Shown in pieces: positions 27,301 through 38,400 of a stretch of 64,000 nucleotides of DNA; position 1 is the stretch's first letter, and every line of letters starts with the position of its first letter. The stretch is from Cloeon dipterum. Its lineage: Eukaryota; Arthropoda; Insecta; Ephemeroptera; Baetidae. The DNA lies in assembly GCF_949628265.1 (NCBI RefSeq), contig NC_088786.1, positions 32,881,681 to 32,945,680 of the forward strand, written 5' to 3'. A program made the translations under genes and the position numbers. Below the pieces are notes generated by a model. That model made no database searches and was not told where the DNA came from. It saw only the letters and a list, made by a program, of their open reading frames with translations.

Positions 27301-30300
27301 ATGGACGCCCAGAGTTTTCGGGAATTTGGAAAGGCAGCCATTGACTACATGGCCGACTACTTGGAAAATATCAGAGACAAGTGAGTCTTTTCTTGTGTTG
27401 CAATTTTATTCCAAACTATTTTTTGTAGTTTTTTTTAAAAAACGAAACATTGATAAAATTTAAAGAGGAATGATACTGGAAAAGCCTGGAAAATGCTTGT
27501 TGCCAATGCATAAACTCGTCCCTTAGGATTCAGTTAAAGCCTAAATTGACCTAAGGAGCGCTGTATTTTTTTGAGAAAATTGGCTGGAAAGTTAGCGTGC
27601 TTTTCAAATGGCAATGGCTGTCTCCTTACTTGAAATCCAATTTAATTTCAAAACCAAGAGTTTCCCCAATAAGTGGCATACACCGTTGAACAGATCTCGA
27701 CGAGAGGAATCGGAATATGCCAAGAAAATATGTTCGAGCACTGTACATTTTGAAATAAATTGGCAAAATTTGAATTTTTATTGTAGAGGAAGGTCATTTT
27801 TTTATTATTGCAAATTGTTGAACAAATTGTTTATCGGCCAATTGTTTAAGGCATCCAACAATTTAAATAATTTTCAATTGTTGCCCAGTATCATTCCACT
27901 TTAAATTGTGGTAATATTTTCTTTTTCCAAGTCACAGCAAAATAATAAAATGGTATTTTCCCGTCTTGACAGTATCATTTATCTTTATCAGCCTCGACTC
28001 ACTGCATTTATTTTTTTCTTTCTAATCGCAATACCGTGTCATTAGACAAGTGCTGCCCAATGTGGAGCCGGGCTACATGCGAAAACTGCTTCCCGAGGAG
28101 GCGCCCGAGGAGCCAGAGGATTGGCGAGAGGTGCTGAAGGATATGGACAGAGCAATCATGCCCGGGGTAAGTCTGCCGCCGCCGCCGCCGCCGGCGCGAG
28201 AGCAAACAATGAACGCGAACGCCGGCTTAATGGATTGGTTAGCACCTTGCATTCCCTCCTCGCCGTCCTATTCCAAAGCAAACATTCACGTACAGACATT
28301 GGAAACCGATATAGATGCGTATCCGTCTCGATATCACCCATTAAAACTAAAAAATGGCATTAAAATTACTAAATTAAAAAATAGCACAAAGCGTCGCGCT
28401 TCCATTTATTTATAAAGAGTGGACCAAAAGCCAAATAAAATTTTACGTTTTTAAAACTGCTACTTTTTATGGAAAAATAAAATTAAGTCAATATAGCACA
28501 GGATTAATTGGTTGATAGCCTTATCTATTTATTATCGAATCATGTTGATAAGTGACCTTGAACTAGCGGAAATTAATTTTTGATTCAGCTGACACACTGG
28601 CATTCGCCGCACTTCCACGCGTTCTACCCGACGGCCAACAGCTACCCTGGCATCGTCGGCGAGATGATGAGCGCCGGCCTCGGCACTATCGGCTTCACCT
28701 GGGTGAGTCTGCACAAATACAATCTCTGCCTTTTTTTTATCGAAAAATGTAAAATCACGTTTTTCACACTCGACTCGGATCTCCTTAACCTGCTAACGAG
28801 TGAGAGATAAGGAAATGCAGGGAAGTGAATTACAAAACAAACAGCGAGGGGCTTGATTGATGTGCCCTTATCGTTGGCGAATCGCTGAAATAGTTTTGTC
28901 TTATCTCAGATGTCGTCTCCGGCGAGCACCGAATTAGAGGTCATCACCCTTGACTGGTTGGGCAAAATGATCGGACTTCCGCCACAGTTCCTTTCTTGCT
29001 CCCCCGGGTACGGCGGTGGTGTTTTGCAGGTGAAAATTTTTAATCTTGAATTCTTCAAATTAATAACAATTAACTATTGTGAAACTTGCATGAAAAACGT
29101 TTCGCAAATTATTTCAGTTGTTGAAATATCCCATAATGGAATAGTAGTCGTGATTGAAATAAAATGCGGCTATCTTGTTTTAGTTTATTTACTTATTAAA
29201 GACTAATTTTTTATTTATTGTTTAAAATTTAATAACAAAAAGTATGTAATTTATTAAATTTAACTTTTTTAAATTTTTACAAAATATTAATTTTTATTTA
29301 AAATGAAATACCAAAATTATTTATTAATCTAATTATTATGCATATTAAAATACATATTTGACTATCCGCATTAGTGAACATAAAGTATTTTAATTTTATA
29401 TATTATAACACTACCCATCATTATTTAAATTTAATGCTAAGCGGCTAATTACTATTGGGTGCAGTTTGGATATACTAACTTTTCAGAACGGTGTAACGCA
29501 AAATTAGAATTAAAGATTTGAGTTCAAACCACACCATGTCTAATTTACAATTGAGTAGTATAATGTAATTAAATTTTCGCTGATCCAATAGTCATACAAA
29601 ATATTTTAATTAATCGAATTGATAAGTACGCCTTTTAACTCTTTTAGTTTGCTTGATCAATATTTTCTTTATTGATACTTAATTGTGAACTACCAGCATC
29701 ACCATTGAATCACTTATAAAAAAATGAAACATAGTGTTTTTAAAATAGCAAATTTTATTTTAAATTTGTTTTTAATGCAATCAAATTAATTCGTAATTCG
29801 AGACATGTTTTAAAATTGAAGGGATCCGCGAGCGAAGCGACATTGCTTTGTTTGTTGGTGGCTCGCGAAAGATACGTCCAACGGCTGCACGAGAAAAACC
29901 CAAGCCTCACAGAGCAAGAGCTGCGGGCGACTAAAGCCAAACTGGTTGCCTACGCCTCAGGTGGAATTCAATTCTTTTTAACTGCCAATTGGAGAAAATG
30001 TATTTTCCAGACCAATCGAACAGCTCGGTGGAAAAGGCGGGCATCCTGGGCTCAGTTCCGATGCGCTTAATCCGCGCCGACGAGAAATTCCAAATGAGCG
30101 GCTCCAACCTGCGCGCGGCCATCGAAGCTGACCTGAAGGAAGGTCTTATTCCGTGCATCGTACGTAAAATCAGAGGCAAATGTTTGCAAAGGTCAATAGG
30201 GTATTCGCGGTTTAGGTCATTTCGACTCTGGGCACGACGCCGACCTGCGCCAACGACCCTTTGCGTGAAATTGCTGCAGTTTGCAGTGAGTTTGGCATTT

Positions 30301-31734
30301 GGCTTCACGTCGATGCAGCTTACTCAGGTTAATAAAATTCACATTTAGGATTTTTTTAAATTTTTAATAAATGATTTTAATTTTTAATTGTCACTCAAAA
30401 TAATTTTTCAACTAACATTTTTTATGATTTCGATCTATATTAAAAATAACCCTATTTTTAATTATAAATTTATGTGTTAATCATAGATGTTAATATCACT
30501 GTGATTCGGTAATATCCATGAGTAATAGTTTGGACCCTTAACATTGATATTTCAAAGGCGTGTAATTATGCTTAAAACAAATTGTGGACAAATTCAATTT
30601 ATTATTCCAAGTGTCCAACTCTAAACCAAAGGTTTTCGTGGTAAGTGGCTTCCAACATCTTTAGAGAAACATCTCTCCAGTGAAAAGTACTTGGAAGGAA
30701 TAAATATGAATGCTTGATTTCCATTTTCTGCCTTCTATTGAATATATGAAGAGTGAGTGCTGTCGTTTGTGTTTGCTGAAACAAAACAAAAAAATAAAAA
30801 AACGAGTGCTACTCTTTTGTTTGTATTTGCTCAGGTGCCGCCTTGATTTGCCCCGAGTACAGGTACATTTGCGAGGGAATCGAGCTGGCCGACTCGTTCA
30901 ACTTCAACCCACACAAGTGGATGCTCGTCAATTTCGACTGCTCGGCGCTTTGGTGAACTCAAACAATTGATTTAAATGTGTAAATAATGATGGGGTTTCT
31001 CAGGGTGAAAGATTCGAGGGAGCTGGTGGCTGCGATGAGTGTTGATAGGGCTTACCTGGTGCACACGCAGCAGGACGCTGGCATGCCGGATTACAGGGTT
31101 TGTCTGATTCTTATTTATTTTTTTTTTTCGAAAATCTTTTAACTAAAAGGTGAGCAGGCGTAAAGATTGAACAATTAGCATACTTTATATTCGTTGGCAT
31201 AAACTTTACGAGCTGCCTACATTCTTTGATTTAATTTTCTATTTCCTTCAGAATTGGCAAATTCCGCTTGGAAGGCGCTTTCGGGCGTTGAAACTGTGGT
31301 TCGTTTTGCGCATTTACGGCGTCAAGAAGCTGCAGGAGTACATCAGGGCGCAATGCAAACTGGCGACTGACTTCGAAATGCTGCTCAGAGGCGACGACCG
31401 CTTCGAGATTTTCACTCCGGCGCATATGGGACTCGTCACTTTCAGACTCAAGGTGAAGCACACTCAGAATTTTAACAGGCTTTCATATATAACTTCGGCA
31501 AACACCTTTCAGGGTCCAAATGAAAACACAAACAAGCTGATGGCGAACCTGCAAAAGAGCAAGAAAATTTACGTTGTGGGAGCCGAGGTGGGGGGCAAGG
31601 CAATGATTCGCTTTGCCATCTGCAGCAGATTCACCACCTTCTCTGACATCGAGTACGCTTGGAACGAAATGGTCAGCCAGACTGACAAGGTGTTCCTGAC
31701 CTCGCCAGAAAACGCCACAAATGGCCATTTTTAA
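27301..31734 (+). CDS. amd: 3,4-dihydroxyphenylacetaldehyde synthase (alpha-methyldopa hypersensitive protein, amd-like)
   Basis: Group II PLP-dependent decarboxylase, spliced from 11 exons: 27301-27380, 28046-28166, 28589-28702, 28910-29029, 29822-29960, 30011-30159, 30216-30327, 30835-30952, 31004-31097, 31252-31452, 31513-31734. This gives 1470 nt and 489 residues, close to insect amd/Ddc proteins. The N-terminus ([17 protein letters not shown]), HVDAAYSG and the PLP-lysine motif NFNPHKW (Lys306, codon 30915-30917) are clear. Three residues separate it from dopa decarboxylase: Phe79-Tyr80 (Ddc has Tyr-Phe) and Asn195 in SDQSN, where Ddc has the catalytic His (usually numbered 192). Family knowledge: this set marks DHPAA synthase, which converts L-dopa by oxidative decarboxylation-deamination to the aldehyde DHPAA used in flexible cuticle, releasing H2O2. 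A TATA box precedes it. Intron 1 carries a MITE. The gene converges on the TEP gene. It could alternatively be named Ddc-like; the residue set argues against that. Confidence 0.9.
27460..27904. mobile_element. TTAA-flanked MITE, copy 1 (445 bp), in amd intron 1
   Basis: It begins TTAA-AGAGGAATGATACTGG and ends CCAGTATCATTCCACT-TTAA, so the terminal inverted repeats are about 16 bp with TTAA at both ends. It is non-coding and nearly identical to 53031-53477. TTAA duplications are typical of piggyBac-like transposition, although these TIRs do not begin with the usual CCC. Confidence 0.88.
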
Positions 31735-31791
31735 TTAATTAGGTATACGGCGGCGTAGCAAAAAATGGCATCATGGATTAATGATTTCCAT

Positions 31792-31797
31792 AATAAA
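31792..31797 (+). terminator. Poly(A) signal of the amd-like gene
   Basis: AATAAA lies 58 bp after the stop codon of the DHPAA synthase gene. The opposing TEP gene has its own candidate signal at 31968-31973 on the minus strand, so the two 3' ends are about 170 bp apart. Confidence 0.6.
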
Positions 31798-32196
31798 GGA
31801 TTTTATAAACGGAAATAACTAAGTAAGAATATTTTAAAAACTCTAGTTTTATTTAGATAGCACTTGGTAATAATTACAATTATCTTAAAATTTACAATTT
31901 CAGTTGATGAATGGATCTTTCAGCACTTATATCACTATTACTGTCAGCAATTAATTGTCCAGGTTTTTTTATTTACGCACAACTCATTTCGTTAGTCGAA
32001 TATTAGTAAAAAAAACTTTTAGACTATGCACGGACGAAAATGCAAAATTTCAACCTCATATACAGCAGCGGCTTGCGTGCATCTCACTCTCTCTCGCTCT
32101 CTTTCTCTTTTTCTAAATCTCAATTCGAGTAACAAAATCGATCAATTCTGCGTCAGTCTCTCCTCACTCGCGGTCTTTGGCACTCGCGTCGCAGGC

Positions 32197-32402
32197 TCAG
32201 GCCCTGGCCAGCCAGAGGGCGGTGGCGCCCAGCACCACGGTGGCCACGGACGCAGATGCCGCTGAGCCGACGTTGAGGCCGTCGGCGCCGTTGCGACGGC
32301 TGCCGGCTGAGCCGCGGCCGCACACCTCGCAGCCCACGTCGCCCTCGCAGATGTCGCAAACCGTCTGCACGCGTGGCAGATAGAACTGACGCGCCCTTCG
32401 AG
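32197..32402 (-). CDS. Tep: TEP last exon: Cys-rich segment and C-terminal hydrophobic (GPI-like) tail
   Basis: The frame fixed by the previous exon (T + CT joins to Ser) reads a Cys cluster ([17 protein letters not shown]), then a linker of small residues ([12 protein letters not shown]), then about 14 hydrophobic residues ([14 protein letters not shown]) followed by RA and the stop. This is the shape of a GPI-attachment signal: small omega-site residues, a spacer, and a hydrophobic end with no cytoplasmic tail. A second frame is also open across this exon but joins out of frame. Confidence 0.8.
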
Positions 32403-35400
32403 CTGTAATTAAAATTCAAGTCAAATTTTCTTAATTTTACTGATTGACAAATTTCATAAAACTAAATATGAAAACACTGCGGCAACTCAATCTCATTTCA
32501 ATAATTTATTTTAGTTTTTAAAATTGGATTGAAATTGACCTTATAATTTTTATTAATTTCTTCTGTTTGCCTGTTTTTAGAGTTATTTAAAAAATAATTT
32601 ACTAAAAGCCCCTCAATTTAATTAAACTCACAAGAATCATAGTAGTCGTAAAGGGTAACAGGCACAGGCTTCTGCCGCGCCACCCTATGCGTCCTGTAGG
32701 CTTTCACTGTGGGACAAATCTCTTCTCTACCCATCTGCGCAAAAAAAATTAAATTAAAGTAAAATCTTTAAGTATATCAATCACCTTATCAAAGTAAAGA
32801 ATAACTTTGGTGTCTCCTTCACCGGTTTCAACCCTCTGGACGAAAGGTGCCGCTCTGAGGCCAGGCAGGGAATCAGGGTCGGCAGTGTACCCTGAGGGCA
32901 GCGCCACTTCCATAACAGCCATGTTGCTGCTTATGTTTCCAAGGCCTGTGAATCTATTAAATGGAGTTCAATCAGCATGAAATTTCTCTCGTCTATCGTA
33001 AAAATCTTATTTACCCTGAGCAGACTGAGAGCTGCAGGTGGTCAGCGGTCGAATCCCTGGTGAGTTGGGGATCCAGGTGGAAAAGAGGCCAAGGCGCGGT
33101 TACGTCGACGTTGTAGCTGTAGGAAACTTGCACGATGGCGAATCCCTTTCCTTTGGCCTTGATCTTCAACTCCCGCACATTTTGTGGGAGCTAAAAAATC
33201 ATTACATTTTATTTCTCCATTTTATTTTATAACAGGTCAAAATTCATTCATTTGATGTCACAAATAATTGAAAGAAAAAGGCTTTTGTATTGTTAGTGAG
33301 CGTCACTGAAACTCATGGAAAATAATTGTTACTAACCAAGCTACAATTTTTACATTTTTTTAATGTTCAACTCACCTCTTCCTTTTGCAAAATCATTGCG
33401 TTGTTTGAGTTCACTGTCAACTGCTTCGGACTGTTTTTTCCTTCATATTCAAAGGTCACCTCGACCCTCTGACCGGAGGAACTGACAGATATTTGCTCGG
33501 CCAACTTGGCCAGGGCGCCCAAAGCGACAACCGTGTCCTGAGAAACCACCTGTTAACTCAATTTCATGCCTTTTTCACTTTTAAATTACCTGTGTGGATT
33601 CAAATCCGCCGTTACTATTCCTCTGGGAAACGAGCCACTTGAGGATTGGCAGGCTGTCCCTGACGAGCCCCCTCTCCAGGTAGATCAGCAGGGCGTAAGA
33701 GGTCATTTCAACTGCGATCGGGTCCGTCTTGAACTGCCGCCACGGATTTTTCTTGTCGTTATCTGGCACAGGCTTGCTCCACCACTTCATGTCATCCTTG
33801 CTCTGCGCCTTGCTCTCCAACAGGTTGAACGCCGTCTCTTTCAGAGGGTGTCCAGCCAGCTGAAGGGCGTAGGTTGCCAGGGCGATTGCGTAAGGGTCGT
33901 CCAGCCGGCCGTCCAGGTTGCGACCGATGTAATCCGTTGCCTTGTTGATCACGTTTCGGTACAAACCGGCCGACTCCTGCAAAAAAAGTTGTTTTTTAAT
34001 ATCTATTGTTGTAATTACGTCGTGTTGAAATAATGATCCAATGAAATATAAAATTAACTATCTTACCTTATCCTGGAGGAAAGTGATTAGAGTGTACGCG
34101 GTGAGCGCGAGTCCACTTGCGGCTCCACCTTGCATGTCGTGGTGATGAACCTTTCCGACCTCAGGGAAGCTGCCGTTGACAGCCTGTACACCCTGGAGCC
34201 ATTGCAGTGCCTGATTCACCATCACAGGGTCAATGGTGATGTAGGGAGACGCTGCCCTGAATGACTTTGCTACGAATGCGGTCAGCCTATTAACATAATT
34301 ATTGCATTTTCTGAGCAATCAAGAGAAAGCAAGATTATAATATACCATGTGCTGCCAGATGGGTCAGATTTTCCAAAGGCGCTGAATGAGCCGTCGTCGT
34401 GTTTGTAAGTCAGTTCCTGTTGGTAGCCGATCTCCAAGAATTTGCGAGCGTTGTTTTCGACGGCCGGGGTCAATTGGTTTGAATTCTAAATCATTCAATT
34501 TGTTGTTTAAGGAATTAAAACCAATTAAAAATATTTTACCTTCAGATAGTCAAGAACCACGATGTTAGGAACAAAATTGAGCATGTTCTGCTCGCCACAG
34601 CCAAATGGCATCCTGATCAGATTAGCCAAATTAGGAATACTGGGTCCAAGCAAGTCACCTGGAATTAAATTAAATTCAGAATTGGCAATAAAATAAAAAG
34701 CTCACAACAACTCACCAACACTGGACACCTCCAGTTTCTCAGAGCCCTCGACAAAGTTTTTGGGGAATTTCAGGGTCAGATTTGTCTCAAAGTTTTCGGT
34801 GTCTCTGAGGTCGACAAAGATGGCATCGTTCACGTACTGCGTGTCGCCCTCGGCCTTGACCAAAAGCTGTCTCTTGACCGCGTCGCCCGCCAGGGAGCTC
34901 TCGGCCTTCACGTTGATGTCGAGCATGCCCAGACGCTTGGTGGTCACCATGAACGCCGTGTTTGAGCCGCTGTTTGCTTTGACGGTGATTCGCCTCGACA
35001 GCTGCGCCGAGTCGAAAGCTGTGGGAATTCAATTTGTTATTATTTCTAACCCATGATTAATTATTTTCAAAAATTTACTCTTCGGAGCGTCGATATCGTT
35101 GGACATGTCGGGGATTTCAAACTGTCCGTCAGAGTTGTCCAGGGACACGTCCACGGCGAGATCGCGGTCCATGTAGTTGAAGACGACAACGGGAATGGCG
35201 AACACCTCACCGCGCACTACATTGTACGGCAGGTCGAGCGACACAAAGAAAGGTCGGAAAACCCGCAGCTGAATAATTTCAAGGGAATTTTGAACAATAT
35301 CTGTTTCATCATTTGGAATAGTGCGCATACTTTGCTGGACGTTTGTGTCAGGCCGAGTCCGTAGAGCGAGTCAACGGAGAAAGCGGAGAGCACCCATGAG

Positions 35401-38400
35401 GTGATTGTGTCGGGCGCTTTCCTCTTCAGTGAGGTCCGGCCGTCAGGACTAGATTTCATTGGAAATTAATAAAATGTGATTGCGTGGAATGGAAAAATGT
35501 TATCTGCTTAAACGGCTATACAACCCGCTCGGCACTGTGTGAAAAGCAGGTTGCGTAATTTTCTGCAGATAACTTTTAAAATATATGTATTAATGGAATG
35601 ACTGAGGGTACAATTTCCAAACATCTCTGCTGGCCAAATTTAAACCACAATATTTTTTAGCAATTATTATTGTGCATCGGAATACCCTGTGAACATGTCC
35701 TCGAAGAGCCAAACCGGCTGCGGCTCGTGCGTGAGATAGATGCGCGGGTTGTTGTTGACGGGCTTTGGAATGCGCGAAAAGGCGTACGGCCCCGCGAGGG
35801 GAGGCCTCGTAGGTAGAGGTCCTGGGTAATTTTTTCCGGAGGGCAGGCGCGCCACCACGCCTCCAGACGCGAATCCTGAGTGTGCCATCATAATTAGCAA
35901 TTGACAGGCGATAATATTTTCGTTAAAACACGTTCTAATCTACCCCTTGTAAGCGGAGAGTTGTTAAAAACGGAGCAGACAGAAACATATTTACAATTTT
36001 TTCGTATCTGCTTAAAAATAAATTGCAAGCTTGGAAGTACAACAATGCGATTTTGAGTTACAGAGTTTATTAATACTGGAAATTTATTATTTTTCAAAGC
36101 CGATCAGGGTATTAAGATTCCTGGTTATAATAATAAGTTTTGACCCGCTTATTATCGTGGTTTAATTTGAGCCAGTAGTCTGCGTCTGTGAGTTTCTTTT
36201 TTACCCAGCGTCGACGAGGTCCCACAGCCAAGTCTCGGGGAAATGCTTCCTGACGCGCGTTGGCTTCTGTTTGGCGCCGTCAGCAACATCGTTGCCCACG
36301 CTCTCCAGGTCGTCCTCGTCCTGGGCGTCGTACATTACGTGTTCGTCCAGGTTACGATAGTAGACTAGCACAAACAGAGAGGATAGTCTCAAGTCCATGC
36401 CTTACGAATGCCCGAGCTTTGTTTCTCGGGCAGACACACGAGATTAATTGTTTGCTGAGCCACCACCACGGCTTGACGACACATTGATTGCAACCATTGT
36501 TAAATTAATTTTAGGCACCAGTTTAGTGAAGCTTGAAGCGGTTTGTTAGTTCAGCAGTGATATCTACCTAGAGGCATGTGCTCGTGGACGTATCCGTTGG
36601 TCAGGATCACGGCTCCAGACTTTTGGAAAACCTCGCCGGCGTCGGCGTGGCTCGGGAACCAGGCAAGGGACCTCCTGCGGCGCCTGGCGAACGGTGGCCA
36701 GTTGGGGCTTTTGGGCTCTTGAGGTGCCGAGTCGAAGGACAACAGCTCGTTTTCAACGTCTCGCTGTGAGAGGGATGAAATTAAAATTTTTATTTAAAGA
36801 TAAATTGACAGTTTTACCATGGAGAGATCGTTGCCGCTCCTGAGGAGAAGCACGCTCTGGTCCACGCCGAGAACACCGACGTACGAGTTGGGTTTCGTGC
36901 GGATGGTCAAGTCGACAGCTACGCCTGGTTGCGTGTCTGTGGGGTTCACTTCCAAGTCAACCTATGAGCCAAATTTAAATTTAATTCAAATTGACGAATT
37001 TTTAATCAGATGTTAATTTTAGGAAAATAATCGTTGAAAATCAACTTTTACTTAAGATTCAATCATTTGTCAGGAAAAAAGATTTTATCCATGTTTACAC
37101 AAAATTTAATGAAATAGTGGATCCTTTTCGATGCGAAAACTTTTTGTTTTCCAATTTTCCTTAAAAAATATAAACAAAATTAAATAAACTTACGAAATTT
37201 TGGAGCATTCCAGTGACCGTAAAGTCTACTGAGTCGGCGACCACTTCTCCGTTTTCAGGTCGAACGTAGTAGATAACCAAGTGAGCCCTTGGGGCCATGG
37301 TCTGCGTAGCCACGAATCGGAAGCGTTGGTCCTGCTGGCCAGATGGCACTTGGATAGTGCCAGCGGTCAACACGTCGCCGCGGCCCAGAACCTCGTAGTT
37401 GAACGAGGAAATCCTCTCCGTGCAATTCATGTACACCTCAACATCATTGCCAACCTTTAAACATTGAGATTTTTTATAATTAACAATCTTTTAATCATAA
37501 AAATATTATAAACACAATTGGCTTGTTTAGAAATGAGGCCGTTTTTCTCTCAGATAAAATAAAATAATTTTATTCCCAGACGGCCTTTTGTAAAGGTTGT
37601 TGAGCAACTGTTTATTAAATCACAAAAGGGAAGACTTGGCATTGAAATGTGTTCAAGGGAAATCTGGTTTTACTCTCAATTCCCACGATCCCCTTGCGAG
37701 CAACGGATGCTGCACCGCGCGACAAGCGAGCTCCACCCATTGCATAATGCAGGAACTAAAATAACACTATCTGCACTCACCTCTGCGTTCTCCGATCGGA
37801 TGATGGCCTGTATGAACGTGTTGCTGGGTGACACGGAGGCAGTTATCGTCGAGAACCATTCACTCAGGTCCAGGTACTGTGCCTGTAGATAAAAAAAAAT
37901 TGGTTACCTAAATCTAGGGGAGCTGGGGAAATGGAAAACTTGCCTCCAGGCCGATGGTAGACACATTTGAGACGATGGGTGGGTAGAAGTTGAGCTCCAC
38001 CAAGCCCTCGGAGGACAGGTAGTGGTTCTCGGAGGTGTAAGTGGCGTGGTCGTAACCGTAGCCCCAGCGGATTCGGACTGGATTTTTCGAGTCGGTGATT
38101 GGCATGCCGTCGTGAGTGGTCAGTTTAATCTAAAATTAATTAATAAATGAGAAAGAAACTTTTAACTCGAAAATTGTACTCACGTAAGCAGTAAACTTGA
38201 GTCCAGGCTTGTAATATTCGGGCGTTTTGACCAGCTCCATTTTGTATTTATTTTTAAAGAGAGGAATGGAGGTCGAAGTGTTTTGTCTGCGGCCAGTAAG
38301 CGCTTCCTGCACTGTCACCTCGATTTGCACTGGCCTTTCAAACTCGTCGTTCAGACTGGAAAATTTGTAATCATTGGACGGTCAGCAACAAAAGCGAGAG

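Noticed and set aside
32153..32419. Arg-rich minus-strand frame over the last TEP exon
   Set aside because: It is open, but the splice phase from the exon at 32632-32734 selects the other frame, which carries the Cys cluster and hydrophobic tail.
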